Positions 32,997-41,864 are shown, numbered from the stretch's first letter. The stretch: DNA of 41,864 nt from Candidatus Neomarinimicrobiota bacterium (GCA_036476315.1 JAZGBI010000106.1:1-41864); one strand, 5' to 3'. Notes: generated from the letters alone by a model not told the origin. Translations and numbers: made by a program.

Positions 32997-33906
32997 AGAT
33001 GTGATGCAGTAGCAAAGTTCCCACTGTTTTCAGACTTTCGGGACTGCATTTGTCAGGAGTGTCTTCCAACGTGTGCCAGTAGTTATCTGAGCGATTGGGA
33101 TATTCAAAATCTATGATATCGACTGACGGAATGCCCCCTTCTTCAAAAACCACCACGTGGTCATCATCTACGGCATGTCCCACTCGCCACTCAAACGACG
33201 TGAGAGTCAGATGAGCGGCAAGATTCCACAACTCTCCCACCAGTTTGGGTGCCTGGCGCCATGAATTCAATTCAACGGGAAGTTGAAGGTCCTTGTCTCC
33301 CACCATGTCGATGAGGATGCAATAATCGGGCATCTGGGTGGGAATATTCTTTGCGAGATATCGCGACCCGTTAAAAAAATGGTTGCGGTCACCCTGCTTG
33401 CCAAGATCTTCTCCATCGAGGAAAATGAGGTCGACACCTGTGGCGGGTGGCAACTCATGGAAATGATGAGCGAGTTCAAGGAGGACAGCCACTCCGCTGG
33501 CACCATCATTGGCGCCAAGAATAGGACGAATGCGGTTCCTTTTCGTCTTATCCCTGTCCGCCCACGGTCTCGTATCCCAGTGGGCAGCCACCCAGAGGCG
33601 ACGGTTCAACTCCGGATTGAATTGAGCCACTACGTTTGTCAGCTCGAACATGGAACCCGAATAGGGATCCGAATAGGGAAACGGTTGAGTCAACACTTCG
33701 TCTGCAAGGGGAGAGATTACGTCCAGAATATATTTCAATCCGTCCCGGTGGCCCGGGGAGCCAGGATTTCTCGGACCCAGGGCACACTGTTCCTCCAGGA
33801 AACCGAACGCCCGCTGGGCATCGAATTCAGGCACATTCTGGGCCAAAACCAAAACGGGGAAGAGAATCCCAGTGACCCTCGATACGGTATTCGTCACCTT
33901 GAGCAT
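32983..33906 (-). CDS. glutaminyl-peptide cyclotransferase (M28-fold, bacterial type II QC)
   Basis: A 307-residue zinc enzyme of the M28 fold with signal peptide (VLVLA then Gln). Landmarks: LWVAAHWDTRPWADRD, ILGANDGASGVAVLLELA, DLIFLDGEDLGKQGD, ILIDMVGDKDLQLPVE, and EGGIPSVDIIDFEYPNRSDN with YWHTLEDTPDK. The DGASG, LDGEDLG and YWHT ligands, and the ordered GIPSVDIIDFEYP loop, point to glutaminyl cyclase rather than an aminopeptidase. Such enzymes convert N-terminal Gln of exported proteins to pyroglutamate in the periplasm. It is 28 bp behind sprA. Several products of this operon and of the envelope operon have Gln right after the predicted signal peptide. Confidence 0.85.
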   Translation of the reverse strand: MLKVTNTVSRVTGILFPVLVLAQNVPEFDAQRAFGFLEEQCALGPRNPGSPGHRDGLKYILDVISPLADEVLTQPFPYSDPYSGSMFELTNVVAQFNPELNRRLWVAAHWDTRPWADRDKTKRNRIRPILGANDGASGVAVLLELAHHFHELPPATGVDLIFLDGEDLGKQGDRNHFFNGSRYLAKNIPTQMPDYCILIDMVGDKDLQLPVELNSWRQAPKLVGELWNLAAHLTLTSFEWRVGHAVDDDHVVVFEEGGIPSVDIIDFEYPNRSDNYWHTLEDTPDKCSPESLKTVGTLLLHHIYGKE

Positions 33907-33934
33907 CTAACTCATAACGCATAACCCAAAACGG

Positions 33935-36900
33935 TCAGCCCCTAATGGCAATATTCACGTCAAATCCAAAATCGCGATCCACCTTCCGCCCCACCACGCG
34001 TGAGTCGCTTTCCCTGTATTCGAACCAGACGCCGCCGGTTACTGTCCGGGAAAAAGAGTAGGATATTCGAGGAGATATCTTCCACGACTTCCTTGTGGCA
34101 CTTGTGGATAGAGGGTACTCCGCACCGTTCCGTTCCCTTGTGACGGACTGGGTATGATCGAAGGTGAGGGAAAAATTCATCGTGTTTTCCATATTGAAGT
34201 CCCGGAAAAAGACCAGAGGAATATGCAAACCGCCCCGGTGGGCGTAACTCGACGTCGCCGTCCAGGAACGGTCCGTTTTGACGCGGGTGCTGTTGAGTCC
34301 ACTGAATCTGTTATCAACCGTTCGCACCGTTGAAAACCGCGTGGAAAAGGAGATCCCTTTCAAGATGGTCATGGAGAATCCGGCGACGGGTGAATATGAA
34401 GCGGTGTACTTTGAGGATAAGAGAACGTCACTTTGCCACGACCGTGTCTCTTTACCCGCGAAGGCATGGTCGAAGGAGGCAGATTTGGCAATCATTTTGA
34501 TAAGGGGCCATTTTTCAATACCCGACCAGCTCAAGCTCCAGCCAACGAAAGGGAAACCTTCTCCACCGCTGATTCCCGACGGCAAGAAGCCCCTGGTGAT
34601 TGACTCCCGGCTGATATTGTTTCCATCTAAACCCCTGGACCGATTATGAGAAAAGCTCACGGTCGTCCTGATTCTGGGTGTTATGGAGAGTCCGGATCTC
34701 AAGGAAATATCTCGCTGGCGTTGAATGGATCTGCGATTGACGCCTACTTCATCGCTGTAGGTGGCCCTGGGACCAAGCTCATTGTCAAAACCGAACCGGT
34801 AGGGGAGATTCACCTCGCCGAGCACGCCGAAATCGTTCTGTGATCTGTTCTCAGAAAATGTGATACTGATGGGACTGATGCGGCTCGCAGCCTCGTGCAG
34901 AGTCTTCAAGACACTTTTTAACGTTTCGTTCTCGGGTACTTTCTTGTCCGGTTCAGTCCCCCCTTCCTCTACCGTTTGGGGGGTCCTCCTGCTTCGCCGC
35001 CTGGATCCCCGTCCCACCGGCCGGGAAGGGGTATAGACAGTTTCAATAATTGACTTTGGGTTCAGTGTCAAAGAAGAGGAAAACCGGGTTTGGGAAGCGA
35101 TATTTGCCCCCTCCTGGGTGCTTTCAATGGGCTTTGACCACCGGTAATTGGTGCTGTAATTGAGAGACGGCTTGAGCCAGGTGAAAATGGTAGGCGTAAA
35201 GGTGGTGGACACATTGTCCGTTACATCCGAAACAATTCCGGGAGTCAGCGTCTTCAGGGCCTTCAGGTACTGGTTCTCGAATTTGTTCATGTTGCTCTTC
35301 ATGGACTTGGAATAATTCGTTTTCAGGTTTTCAAGAATCGTGTACCCGATCTTGAACGTCCGGCTGAGCCCCAGATTGTACACCCGTTTACTTTCTCCCA
35401 CCCTGGGCTTTGTCTCCGTCAGTGCCTCGCTCACTTTCATGGACATGTCGAACGACGACGGTGTGTAATACAGATGAATATCCGAAAACTTGCTGCCCAG
35501 TAATGGCACCTCTTTCAGGAATTTCAAGGGTCTCCAGTAATTGTCCCGGCCAAATGACAATCCGTAACCAGCCCCTCCAGTATTGCTTCGACCGAATCGC
35601 CGCTCGATTTGTTCGTCTGAACCCCATGTCTGACTTGTTGAAAATGAGGTATTCAACGGATCCAGGGTGTATCGTGTGTACCAGCGGTCCGACCGAGTCG
35701 ACTTGGTGAATGAAGTGCTCATTGCGACTTGCCGGCTTCGGGTCAGTGCGCTGTCTGGCGGACTATCCCCACTGAGCAGAATATCGGTACCGGGATAGTA
35801 CTTGGGTGTGGCCACGTTGTTGGAATAACTCAGGGATAGAGGTAAGCCCAAACCCCATGACTGGGGAAAGAATTTATTTAGATTCAGCCGGCTGTCAACA
35901 CGGACCCTCTCGGTTGTTTGGCCTGTCCCAAGACGCTGCTGCAGGACATGAAAATCGGCATGTTTCCGGCTGTAGGTGAGCGTAGCGTTTCCAAAATCCG
36001 CCAGATTGAGAGAGGATTGAAATCTCACCGCCGTACCGGCATCTTTCCTCACGTGGGAGAGGCGGAGCTCATCGAGCCATATCTCCCCACTCACGGGCTC
36101 TGTTGAGCTCTTGTTCCGGACCCCCACCTCAAAAAATTGAATCCGGGAAAGGGCCGGGCGTCCCTGAATAAGATAGGTTTTTACTGTATCTTCCCCGGAG
36201 TTTTCCGTAGCAATGTACTCCAGTGTTGAATCGGTCACAACAAACATATCCTCGGGATTCTTCCTCTTTATGTTGGTGGAATCCTTGCGCTTCAACCCTG
36301 TAAGAAAACCGAGATCGATGGACATGAAGTTTCTCTTTCTCTCTTCGTCCCACCCTTCATAAACAGGCTGGCGAATTTCGTAGAAATCATCACCCCGGCC
36401 GAAGCGAAGAAAGAACTCCACATCTGTGGAATCCTGCCAGATGTGATCACCTTCACCGTACGTAAAGAGTTTCATTTTTTCGTAAGTAAGATAACTCAAA
36501 GCCTTGTTACCCCGAAGCTCGATCAGGTTTTTCTGGGCGGCTCCCTCCTCGCCAGGCTTCAAGTTGTCGAAGGTGAGGACAAGGGACTGCTCTTTCTTCC
36601 TGATGCCGTACACCCGGTCGTATTCACCTCGAACGCCGATATCTTCAACACTCTGGGCATAGTCCTGGTTGTCTTCCGTATTCACCACGGTAACCGCAAA
36701 CACACTGTCGTCCGGAACAAATGGCCCGGTTCGGCCTTTTCTCACACCCCGCTCCTGCCACTCGTTACCCACCAACTCCACCTTGGCAATCTTGACTTCC
36801 GCTTCCTCAGGAATCCCCATCAGGCCAAGGCGCAGAAACTTAATGGTATCCCACGTGATGGCACCGTCCTTCTTCACCTTTGTGAAATCACTCAACGGAA

Positions 36901-39900
36901 TTCTGTAGAGTCGCCACTTCCCCATGCGCGAATCATTCTCTCCGCCCTTGTATTCACGCCAGTCCTCGCCGTAAAGGCTGAGATCAATGCTCATGGTGAA
37001 ATAATCATTGTTTCTGTCAGGAAAACCGTCACGGTTGATATCCTCTGTATCAGGATAACGGGCCCCCTCCATGGGCCGCTTAGCCGTACCGTTTCCATCA
37101 GTCCCGTTGATGTAACGGTATTTTTCTGGTCCCTCGCGCTCGGTTTCGTCGAAACTCCAATTGTCACCGTTGGGATCGCCAGGATCAAAGTCATCGGGAT
37201 CATCACTGTAATAGACATCATAACCCAACTGCAGGGCGGCCTCGTACGTGATATCGAGACAGCCGCCGTAGCCGTCCTCATAAGCATCCTCACACCCGTC
37301 CAGACCAATATCTTCATCGTCCTCCAGGAACGTATTCCCGATGGAAAGACCCGCTTCAGGCTCATCTTCCGTGTCAAACTCCCTGTTCCCGTTCTGGTCC
37401 TCGCTTATGAACCCCAGGTCGACGCTCATTCTGCCCTGTATGTCGTCATCTGTCAGCAGCCAGATTTCAAAAAATTTGCTCTGGGATTGATTGTAACTGC
37501 TCGAATAGAGACTTGCGGTAATCCCCCCCCACGTGGAGTCGGGATCCACGGATCCGATTTGTGTTTTCCGGCGAGAATAATTGAGAACCAGAATATCGGT
37601 CAAGTGATTTTGAGCCCGGGTACTGACCTCCTGCCTGGGCCAGATATCAGTGGTTCTTACCTGGGTGTACGGATTGTACCAGAATAGGTTGGCGCGATTC
37701 TTCCGGTCGAAGCCGAGCGGGGTGGATGAGAAGTTCCAGAATCTTCGCCTGATTGATGGACTCGACGTCCGCTTGGCTCCCTCGAAGTCATCAATGAATG
37801 CAACTCCCTCCCGGTCATCCGTCGTGGGATTGTCGACGGAATTGGGATTGGGTAGAACCTGGGCGAATTCTCCTTCAACTCTGAACGACGACGGTTTGTT
37901 CGTTTCAATAAGAGGAAGTTTGTCTATGGCCCGGGTAAGTAGGTCAAGATCGCTTTCATACCGGCCGTTTAAGTCCCAGATGAAATTCCGGGTGGGTTCA
38001 TATCCTACCTCAATTTTTTCATTAATAACGGACTGATTGTAGTAGAGAGCCGTCCCCCCTATGAAAGAATTGGGTCCCAGATCAATCTGGGCCCTGGCTC
38101 CCATGATAGTCTTCTTGTCAAATGAGACGAGTTCATGCTTGTCATAAAGGATGTTCAACTCGGCTCCCGGGTCATTGATATCTTCATTGAGTATCGTCAG
38201 TGTGCCCGTAAAATAGTCAATGGTATAATCTTTGCCGCGTTCAAGAGGACGATCATTGAGGTAAACCTCCTCACTCCCTTCCACAAGCATGAATCCACCG
38301 AGATTGATGGTGGCACTCTTGTTCTGATAGGTCGCCTCGATGTCAAACTTCGACTCTTTACGAATACTCTGGTAATCGAGGCTGCGATACATAAGGGCAT
38401 TATCCGGCAATATGGTGCTCAGACTGGGGCTTTGGTTCCCCTCACCGCGATAGTTTACCGTTCCGGCAAGAGAATCCAGCTCAAATGGATGAAGCATGGG
38501 GAGAATCAACTCACCCGTTACACGATTAATGATATTGGTGTTGTAGGTATCTATCAAATCGTCGGGAATTGGCTCACTGTCAACATCGAGACTGTCGAGA
38601 CCGAACAGGTGAAGGAATGTATTCCCATCCGAATCCCGTTCGTCGTTACCCAGGGCGCCGTCCTTGTAGAGAATCTTAACTTCGAACCCCACGGGATTGA
38701 TGTTGGTGGCGCCCAGGTAGTAAACGTTCTTGAAGGCCAGAGGCCAGGTAGGGTGAGGAGGACTTGGCGTCAACGGCTTGATGAGTTTCAGATGAATGGT
38801 TTCTCCTTGCGATACGTCCTCAGTCAATTGCCCCACGGCTCGTATGACGGCTGTTTTGTCCCGCTCAGACAGAGTGTAGGATACAGCGAGTATCTCATTC
38901 TGAACAGGTGTGGTGAGACGGATAAAACCCAGATCCTCGCTCACCACGTAATCGACGTCTCTCTCAAGGAGCTGAAAAAGGCTCCCCTCCGTATAGCTGC
39001 TGTCTTCACTGTTACTCTCCCTCCACCTTGATTGAGTCTCGTCGAAATAGGGGTTCACATATGCGAGGCCGTTCAAAGTTCCAGCACTACCCAGAGACCC
39101 CACAGACTTGAAAACTTCGATTTCCTTGATCACCACGTTTCCGATACGGTGCTTCCCGTCTTTCAACGGATAGAAACTGGGGACGAAAAGAAGACCGCTC
39201 TCCTCTCCATACCTGAACAGTTGATCGACGAAAAAATACTGGTTCTTCCGGTACTGGTAATCCGGAATAGTCTGTCCCTGCGACTTCGCACCATCCTTGA
39301 ATTGCTGTTTCTCCTTCCTGGTCTTTTCAATAGAGGCCAGTGCCGTGACGTCAACCGGTCCAAGCTTCATGAGGGATTTCAGTCCAAACAGTCCCTGGTT
39401 ACTCCCGGAAAACGTCACAAACTGGGTTGAGGGTAACGAGAGGGATATGTTTCCTGCTTCAATCTTCTGCACAATCTCGTCTTCGGTTCCCGCATAGTTG
39501 ATCTTGATTTGATTCTCCCAGTCAACGTCCCTCTCACTGTCCATGTCCATCAAAACGCTGACTCGTTCGCCCACCTTTCCCTCGAGCATAAGGTTTTGAC
39601 GCTGGTCAAACTCAAAGTGCGTTGTTTGCGCTTGGCGCAGGTTCGAACGGGAAAGCTCCTGATCCTGGAACACCATCTTCCCTGACACATTGATGTTCCC
39701 ACTGATGTTCAAGGACGCCCGTCCCACCCCTGTTTCCACACCCATAAGCTCAAAGGAACCTCGTCGACGGCGCTGACGTTCGTCCGAGGCCGACAGATCA
39801 GTCAGCCTGAAAAAATTTGAGACGCCGTTCCTGGCCAGGCGCTCTCGAAAATACCAATCCACAGGAGCTGAAAAGGGTACCTTGAAGAATGTGCCATTGT

Positions 39901-40216
39901 GGGCCTCAAAGAGAGTTATGAGACTCCAGTCTTCCTCAATTTCCGTCCATCGTTCTGTACCGTCATCTTCCGGTTTGAGAATACTTCTGGTGGTCGTGGC
40001 ACTGTCCACGGAAAACATAAAGGTGAGTTGATTATCAAATGGTTCCACGATCCAGAGAGAGCCACGTCCGTTCACAAAGGATATGCTGTTTTGGACGGAA
40101 TTCGCCCCCTGTCCGCAGAGGGGGGAGAAAACCCTGAGGAACAAAAGAAAGAAAACCGCTATTGCTGTTCTCGTTTGCCGGCTCAACTGACTGAGCCCGC
40201 CGAGGATCTCATCCAT
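33935..40216 (-). CDS. sprA: SprA/Sov-type type IX secretion translocon protein
   Basis: A 2093-residue outer-membrane protein. SprA/Sov forms the very large beta barrel of the type IX translocon in Bacteroidota. Matching features: a signal peptide ending SPLCG then Gln, N-terminal NSISFVNGRGSLWIVEPF, EFDQRQNLMLEGKVGERVSV, the conserved VQKIEAGNISLSLPSTQFV and SGSNQGLFGLKS region, AYVNPYFDETQSRWR, long middle blocks with acidic calcium-loop-like stretches (DTEDINRDGFPDRNNDYFT) and many barrel strands in the C-terminal third. It ends FDVNIAIRG. The start is ATG 40216. It is the first gene of the operon reading to about 23782. No porK-N components are present in the window. Confidence 0.93.
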   Translation of the reverse strand: MDEILGGLSQLSRQTRTAIAVFFLLFLRVFSPLCGQGANSVQNSISFVNGRGSLWIVEPFDNQLTFMFSVDSATTTRSILKPEDDGTERWTEIEEDWSLITLFEAHNGTFFKVPFSAPVDWYFRERLARNGVSNFFRLTDLSASDERQRRRRGSFELMGVETGVGRASLNISGNINVSGKMVFQDQELSRSNLRQAQTTHFEFDQRQNLMLEGKVGERVSVLMDMDSERDVDWENQIKINYAGTEDEIVQKIEAGNISLSLPSTQFVTFSGSNQGLFGLKSLMKLGPVDVTALASIEKTRKEKQQFKDGAKSQGQTIPDYQYRKNQYFFVDQLFRYGEESGLLFVPSFYPLKDGKHRIGNVVIKEIEVFKSVGSLGSAGTLNGLAYVNPYFDETQSRWRESNSEDSSYTEGSLFQLLERDVDYVVSEDLGFIRLTTPVQNEILAVSYTLSERDKTAVIRAVGQLTEDVSQGETIHLKLIKPLTPSPPHPTWPLAFKNVYYLGATNINPVGFEVKILYKDGALGNDERDSDGNTFLHLFGLDSLDVDSEPIPDDLIDTYNTNIINRVTGELILPMLHPFELDSLAGTVNYRGEGNQSPSLSTILPDNALMYRSLDYQSIRKESKFDIEATYQNKSATINLGGFMLVEGSEEVYLNDRPLERGKDYTIDYFTGTLTILNEDINDPGAELNILYDKHELVSFDKKTIMGARAQIDLGPNSFIGGTALYYNQSVINEKIEVGYEPTRNFIWDLNGRYESDLDLLTRAIDKLPLIETNKPSSFRVEGEFAQVLPNPNSVDNPTTDDREGVAFIDDFEGAKRTSSPSIRRRFWNFSSTPLGFDRKNRANLFWYNPYTQVRTTDIWPRQEVSTRAQNHLTDILVLNYSRRKTQIGSVDPDSTWGGITASLYSSSYNQSQSKFFEIWLLTDDDIQGRMSVDLGFISEDQNGNREFDTEDEPEAGLSIGNTFLEDDEDIGLDGCEDAYEDGYGGCLDITYEAALQLGYDVYYSDDPDDFDPGDPNGDNWSFDETEREGPEKYRYINGTDGNGTAKRPMEGARYPDTEDINRDGFPDRNNDYFTMSIDLSLYGEDWREYKGGENDSRMGKWRLYRIPLSDFTKVKKDGAITWDTIKFLRLGLMGIPEEAEVKIAKVELVGNEWQERGVRKGRTGPFVPDDSVFAVTVVNTEDNQDYAQSVEDIGVRGEYDRVYGIRKKEQSLVLTFDNLKPGEEGAAQKNLIELRGNKALSYLTYEKMKLFTYGEGDHIWQDSTDVEFFLRFGRGDDFYEIRQPVYEGWDEERKRNFMSIDLGFLTGLKRKDSTNIKRKNPEDMFVVTDSTLEYIATENSGEDTVKTYLIQGRPALSRIQFFEVGVRNKSSTEPVSGEIWLDELRLSHVRKDAGTAVRFQSSLNLADFGNATLTYSRKHADFHVLQQRLGTGQTTERVRVDSRLNLNKFFPQSWGLGLPLSLSYSNNVATPKYYPGTDILLSGDSPPDSALTRSRQVAMSTSFTKSTRSDRWYTRYTLDPLNTSFSTSQTWGSDEQIERRFGRSNTGGAGYGLSFGRDNYWRPLKFLKEVPLLGSKFSDIHLYYTPSSFDMSMKVSEALTETKPRVGESKRVYNLGLSRTFKIGYTILENLKTNYSKSMKSNMNKFENQYLKALKTLTPGIVSDVTDNVSTTFTPTIFTWLKPSLNYSTNYRWSKPIESTQEGANIASQTRFSSSLTLNPKSIIETVYTPSRPVGRGSRRRSRRTPQTVEEGGTEPDKKVPENETLKSVLKTLHEAASRISPISITFSENRSQNDFGVLGEVNLPYRFGFDNELGPRATYSDEVGVNRRSIQRQRDISLRSGLSITPRIRTTVSFSHNRSRGLDGNNISRESITRGFLPSGISGGEGFPFVGWSLSWSGIEKWPLIKMIAKSASFDHAFAGKETRSWQSDVLLSSKYTASYSPVAGFSMTILKGISFSTRFSTVRTVDNRFSGLNSTRVKTDRSWTATSSYAHRGGLHIPLVFFRDFNMENTMNFSLTFDHTQSVTRERNGAEYPLSTSATRKSWKISPRISYSFSRTVTGGVWFEYRESDSRVVGRKVDRDFGFDVNIAIRG

Positions 40217-40248
40217 TGAGCTATCCGCTATGTAACACAGTACCCCTT

Positions 40249-40277
40249 GTAATACTCCGCCACAACACCGTCGACAA
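40249..40277 (-). promoter_or_regulatory. promoter of the sprA operon, flanked by an inverted repeat
   Basis: On the minus strand TTGTCG (40272-40277), a 17-bp spacer and TATTAC (40249-40254) match the sigma70 pattern at four of six positions each. An 8-bp inverted repeat lies over both: CCCCTTGT overlaps the -35 and ACAAGGGG follows the -10 (40243-40281), a layout typical of a regulator-binding site. The ATG is about 30 bp downstream. Confidence 0.45.
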
Positions 40278-40331
40278 GGGGATCAAACAAGTAGCAGTTT
40301 TCCTATACGAATCTCCTCTGTTTCGGAATGA

Positions 40332-40955
40332 CTAGGAAGGTTTTTCGGAGGGAACGATTTTTTGAGACAGTAAATCCGAAAGTTTTCTCATGGCCTTGCC
40401 CCGGTGACTCCATCGGTTTTTCTCTTCACCTGAGAGCTGAGCGTATGTCTTGTCGTATTCCGGGATATAGAATACGGGATCGTACCCAAATCCACGATCT
40501 CCAACTGGTTTCTCTGTAATCATACCTTCAACGACTCCCTCCACCCAGAGTTCCTGCTGGCCGTCGACGTAGCAGACCGCCGTCCTGAAACGGGCCGTTC
40601 GACGCTTGGGCGGGACGGCCACCAAATCGGACAGGAGTTTCCTCACGTTATCCTTGTAGCTGCAGCCGTCTCCCGCATACCGGGCGGAAAAAATCCCGGG
40701 GGCACCGTTCAGTGCATCCACCTCGAGACCGGTGTCATCCCCGATTGTGGGACGCCGGGTCAAAGAGAAAACCCTTCTCGCCTTTATGAACGCGTTTTCT
40801 CTGAGAGAGGATCCACTCTCCTCAATTTCGGGGATCTTCTCCTCAGGATCTATATCGTCCAGCGCTAATCCTTCCATGTGGGAACCGTCAAGCAGTGCCT
40901 TGAGCTCCCTTGCCTTGTCTCTGTTCCTCGTTGCAAGAATTACTTCCATATCCAT
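40332..40955 (-). CDS. rdgB: XTP/dITP diphosphatase (RdgB/HAM1 family)
   Basis: House-cleaning pyrophosphatase that removes dITP and XTP from the nucleotide pool. The family N terminus MEVILATRNRDKARELKALL is followed by IPEIEESGSSLRENAFIKAR, DDTGLEVDALNGAPGIFSARYAG (split), RTARFRTAVCYVDG, DRGFGYDPVFYIPE and the C-terminal WSHRGKAMRKL. The start is ATG 40955 or, better spaced from AGGCGG, ATG 40949; the frame open to 41027 lies in the leader. At about 206 residues the size is normal. It is transcribed as a short unit between the sprA promoter and its own promoter. Confidence 0.94.
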   Translation of the reverse strand: MDMEVILATRNRDKARELKALLDGSHMEGLALDDIDPEEKIPEIEESGSSLRENAFIKARRVFSLTRRPTIGDDTGLEVDALNGAPGIFSARYAGDGCSYKDNVRKLLSDLVAVPPKRRTARFRTAVCYVDGQQELWVEGVVEGMITEKPVGDRGFGYDPVFYIPEYDKTYAQLSGEEKNRWSHRGKAMRKLSDLLSQKIVPSEKPS

Positions 40956-41045
40956 TACCGCCTGTTCGTTTCCGAGAGGGAAGACAGACAAATCTATGAG
41001 CATTCCCGTTCCGCCCGTGGATGACAAACAGTCTATCGAACGGCA

Positions 41046-41074
41046 AACATAGATATTCTCTCTCAGCCTGTCAA
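41046..41074 (-). promoter_or_regulatory. sigma70-like promoter of rdgB
   Basis: On the minus strand a perfect TTGACA (41069-41074), a 17-bp spacer and TATGTT (41046-41051). The rdgB start lies about 85 bp downstream of the expected transcription start. Confidence 0.55.
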
Positions 41075-41183
41075 GTGAAATCCGGAGGCGAATCGGAGTG
41101 GCATGGCTTCAAGAATGCGATTGCCTTTCGACAGGTGGGACGGTAATTTCGCAGGACACCTTCTGAGAGGATAGCCCGTACGA

Positions 41184-41441
41184 GGCTCGGTAGCTCCCCG
41201 CCAATGCGGGGCAGGCAGTCTCCTCCTTCGCTACTCTCTGATCGTGGCAAATGACGAAAATTAGTAAAAGGCCGAGTAGCTCCCCGCCAGTGCGGGGCAG
41301 GCAGTCTCCTCCTTCGCTACTCTCTGATCGTGGCGAGTGACGAAAATTAGCACAAGGCCGAGTAGCTCCCCGCCAATGCGGGACAGGCAGTCTCCTCCTT
41401 CGCTACTCTCTGATCGTGGCAAGTGACGAGAATTAGTAAAA
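41184..41441 (+). repeat. three 86-bp tandem repeats, each starting with the 5' end of tRNA-Phe
   Basis: Units lie at 41184-41269, 41270-41355 and 41356-41441, about 93% identical for C2/C3 and C1/C3, and the tRNA-Phe gene starts exactly one period later at 41442. Units 2 and 3 begin with the first 13 nt of the tRNA (GGCCGAGTAGCTC), unit 1 with three mismatches. Then comes an inner hairpin CCCCGC-CAAT-GCGGGG and a GCTACTC that pairs with GAGTAGC at the unit start, making an outer stem. Each unit ends with an AT-rich GACGAAAATTAGTAAAA-type stretch, which for the last unit lies at the expected promoter -10 position of the tRNA. This is not a CRISPR: there are no spacers. Confidence 0.9.
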
Positions 41442-41782
<341 letters not shown>

Positions 41783-41783
41783 A

Positions 41784-41864
41784 TTATTGTTCCTTTTGTT
41801 GCTGAAGGGTGAAGTAGAACGTGGCCCCGCTCCCCTCTTTACTTTCCGCCCAGACACGGCCACC
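41784..41864 (-). CDS. C-terminal end of a sensor histidine kinase (partial)
   Basis: The minus-strand frame that enters from the right edge reads GGRVWAESKEGSGATFYFTL and stops after QQQKEQ at 41784-41786. This is the G2-box end of the HATPase domain of two-component sensor kinases (usually GG-x-I-W-V-E-S-x-x-G-x-G-S-T-F-x-F-T-L). The kinase body lies outside the window. The next frame starts 2 nt later (ATG 41782), where a response-regulator gene would be expected, but only an integrase remnant is found. Confidence 0.75.
   Translation of the reverse strand, partial: GGRVWAESKEGSGATFYFTLQQQKEQ

Noticed and set aside
36443-37687. Long plus-strand open frame of 414 codons antisense to sprA
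   Set aside because: It has no ribosome binding site or recognisable domain, and the opposite strand carries clear SprA coding sequence; it is a codon-bias shadow.
40185-40225. tRNA-like TAGCTCAATGGAT on the minus strand at the sprA start
   Set aside because: Only a D-arm-like piece is present; no anticodon arm or T arm follows and it is inside the sprA coding start.
41184-41441. CRISPR array
   Set aside because: The 86-bp units are contiguous with no unique spacers, and no cas gene is nearby.

Overview
The window is chromosomal DNA from a diderm (LPS-bearing) bacterium, most likely of the Fibrobacterota-Chlorobiota-Bacteroidota (FCB) superphylum, perhaps a Marinimicrobia-like lineage. The reasons are a fused LpxC-FabZ protein, a SprA/Sov-type type IX secretion translocon with two PorV/PorQ-family proteins, secreted proteins ending in FlgD-like C-terminal sorting domains, and a glutaminyl cyclase beside many signal peptides that leave Gln at the mature N terminus. 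The phylum is inferred from these genes; no rRNA is present. Almost everything is single-copy housekeeping and envelope biology in tightly packed, mostly minus-strand operons with ATGA or TAATG junctions.

Layout. 1-845 (+): tail of a Sua5/YrdC protein and a DUF3108 protein. 842-10859 (-): one envelope operon, transcribed uppS, bamA, skp/ompH, lpxD, lpxC-fabZ, lpxA, an unknown outer-membrane-type protein, dxr, rseP, behind a TTGACA promoter overlapped by a palindrome. 10952-13950 (-): zinc-ribbon membrane protein, a paired inverted palindromic (REPIN-like) element, an unknown polytopic membrane protein, an Mrp-type P-loop ATPase with an unexpected inserted domain, and a ferredoxin with its own terminator. 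14160-17454 (+): small conserved protein, second ferredoxin, an OsmC gene interrupted by an in-frame amber codon, an FGGY kinase and an HD hydrolase. 17439-22818 (-): Rieske ferredoxin, a barrel-SppA fusion, QueG, a Nudix hydrolase, a cluster of GC-rich hairpins, and an RMDN-like TPR protein. 22943-40216 (-): a type IX secretion neighbourhood, transcribed sprA, glutaminyl cyclase, lipoprotein, PorZ-like propeller protein, PorV, PorV/PorQ paralogue, YibQ-type deacetylase, secreted EEP nuclease with a sorting domain, two more exported proteins. 40332-40955 (-): rdgB. 41184-41864: three 86-bp tandem repeats running in register into tRNA-Phe, its terminator, an integrase remnant, and the end of a sensor histidine kinase.

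The two large operons complement each other. The first makes lipid A, undecaprenyl carrier, isoprenoid precursor and the BAM machinery. The second makes a giant outer-membrane translocon and its partners and cargo. The glutaminyl cyclase would cap the N-terminal Gln seen in about twelve of the fourteen exported proteins here. The points most worth a second look are the Mrp protein with a carboxypeptidase-regulatory-like insertion in place of its CxxC cluster motif, the tRNA-Phe-primed tandem repeats, the Gln-after-signal-peptide rule with its cyclase in the secretion operon, the PorZ-like gene, the barrel-SppA fusion, and the amber-interrupted OsmC gene that is otherwise well preserved.
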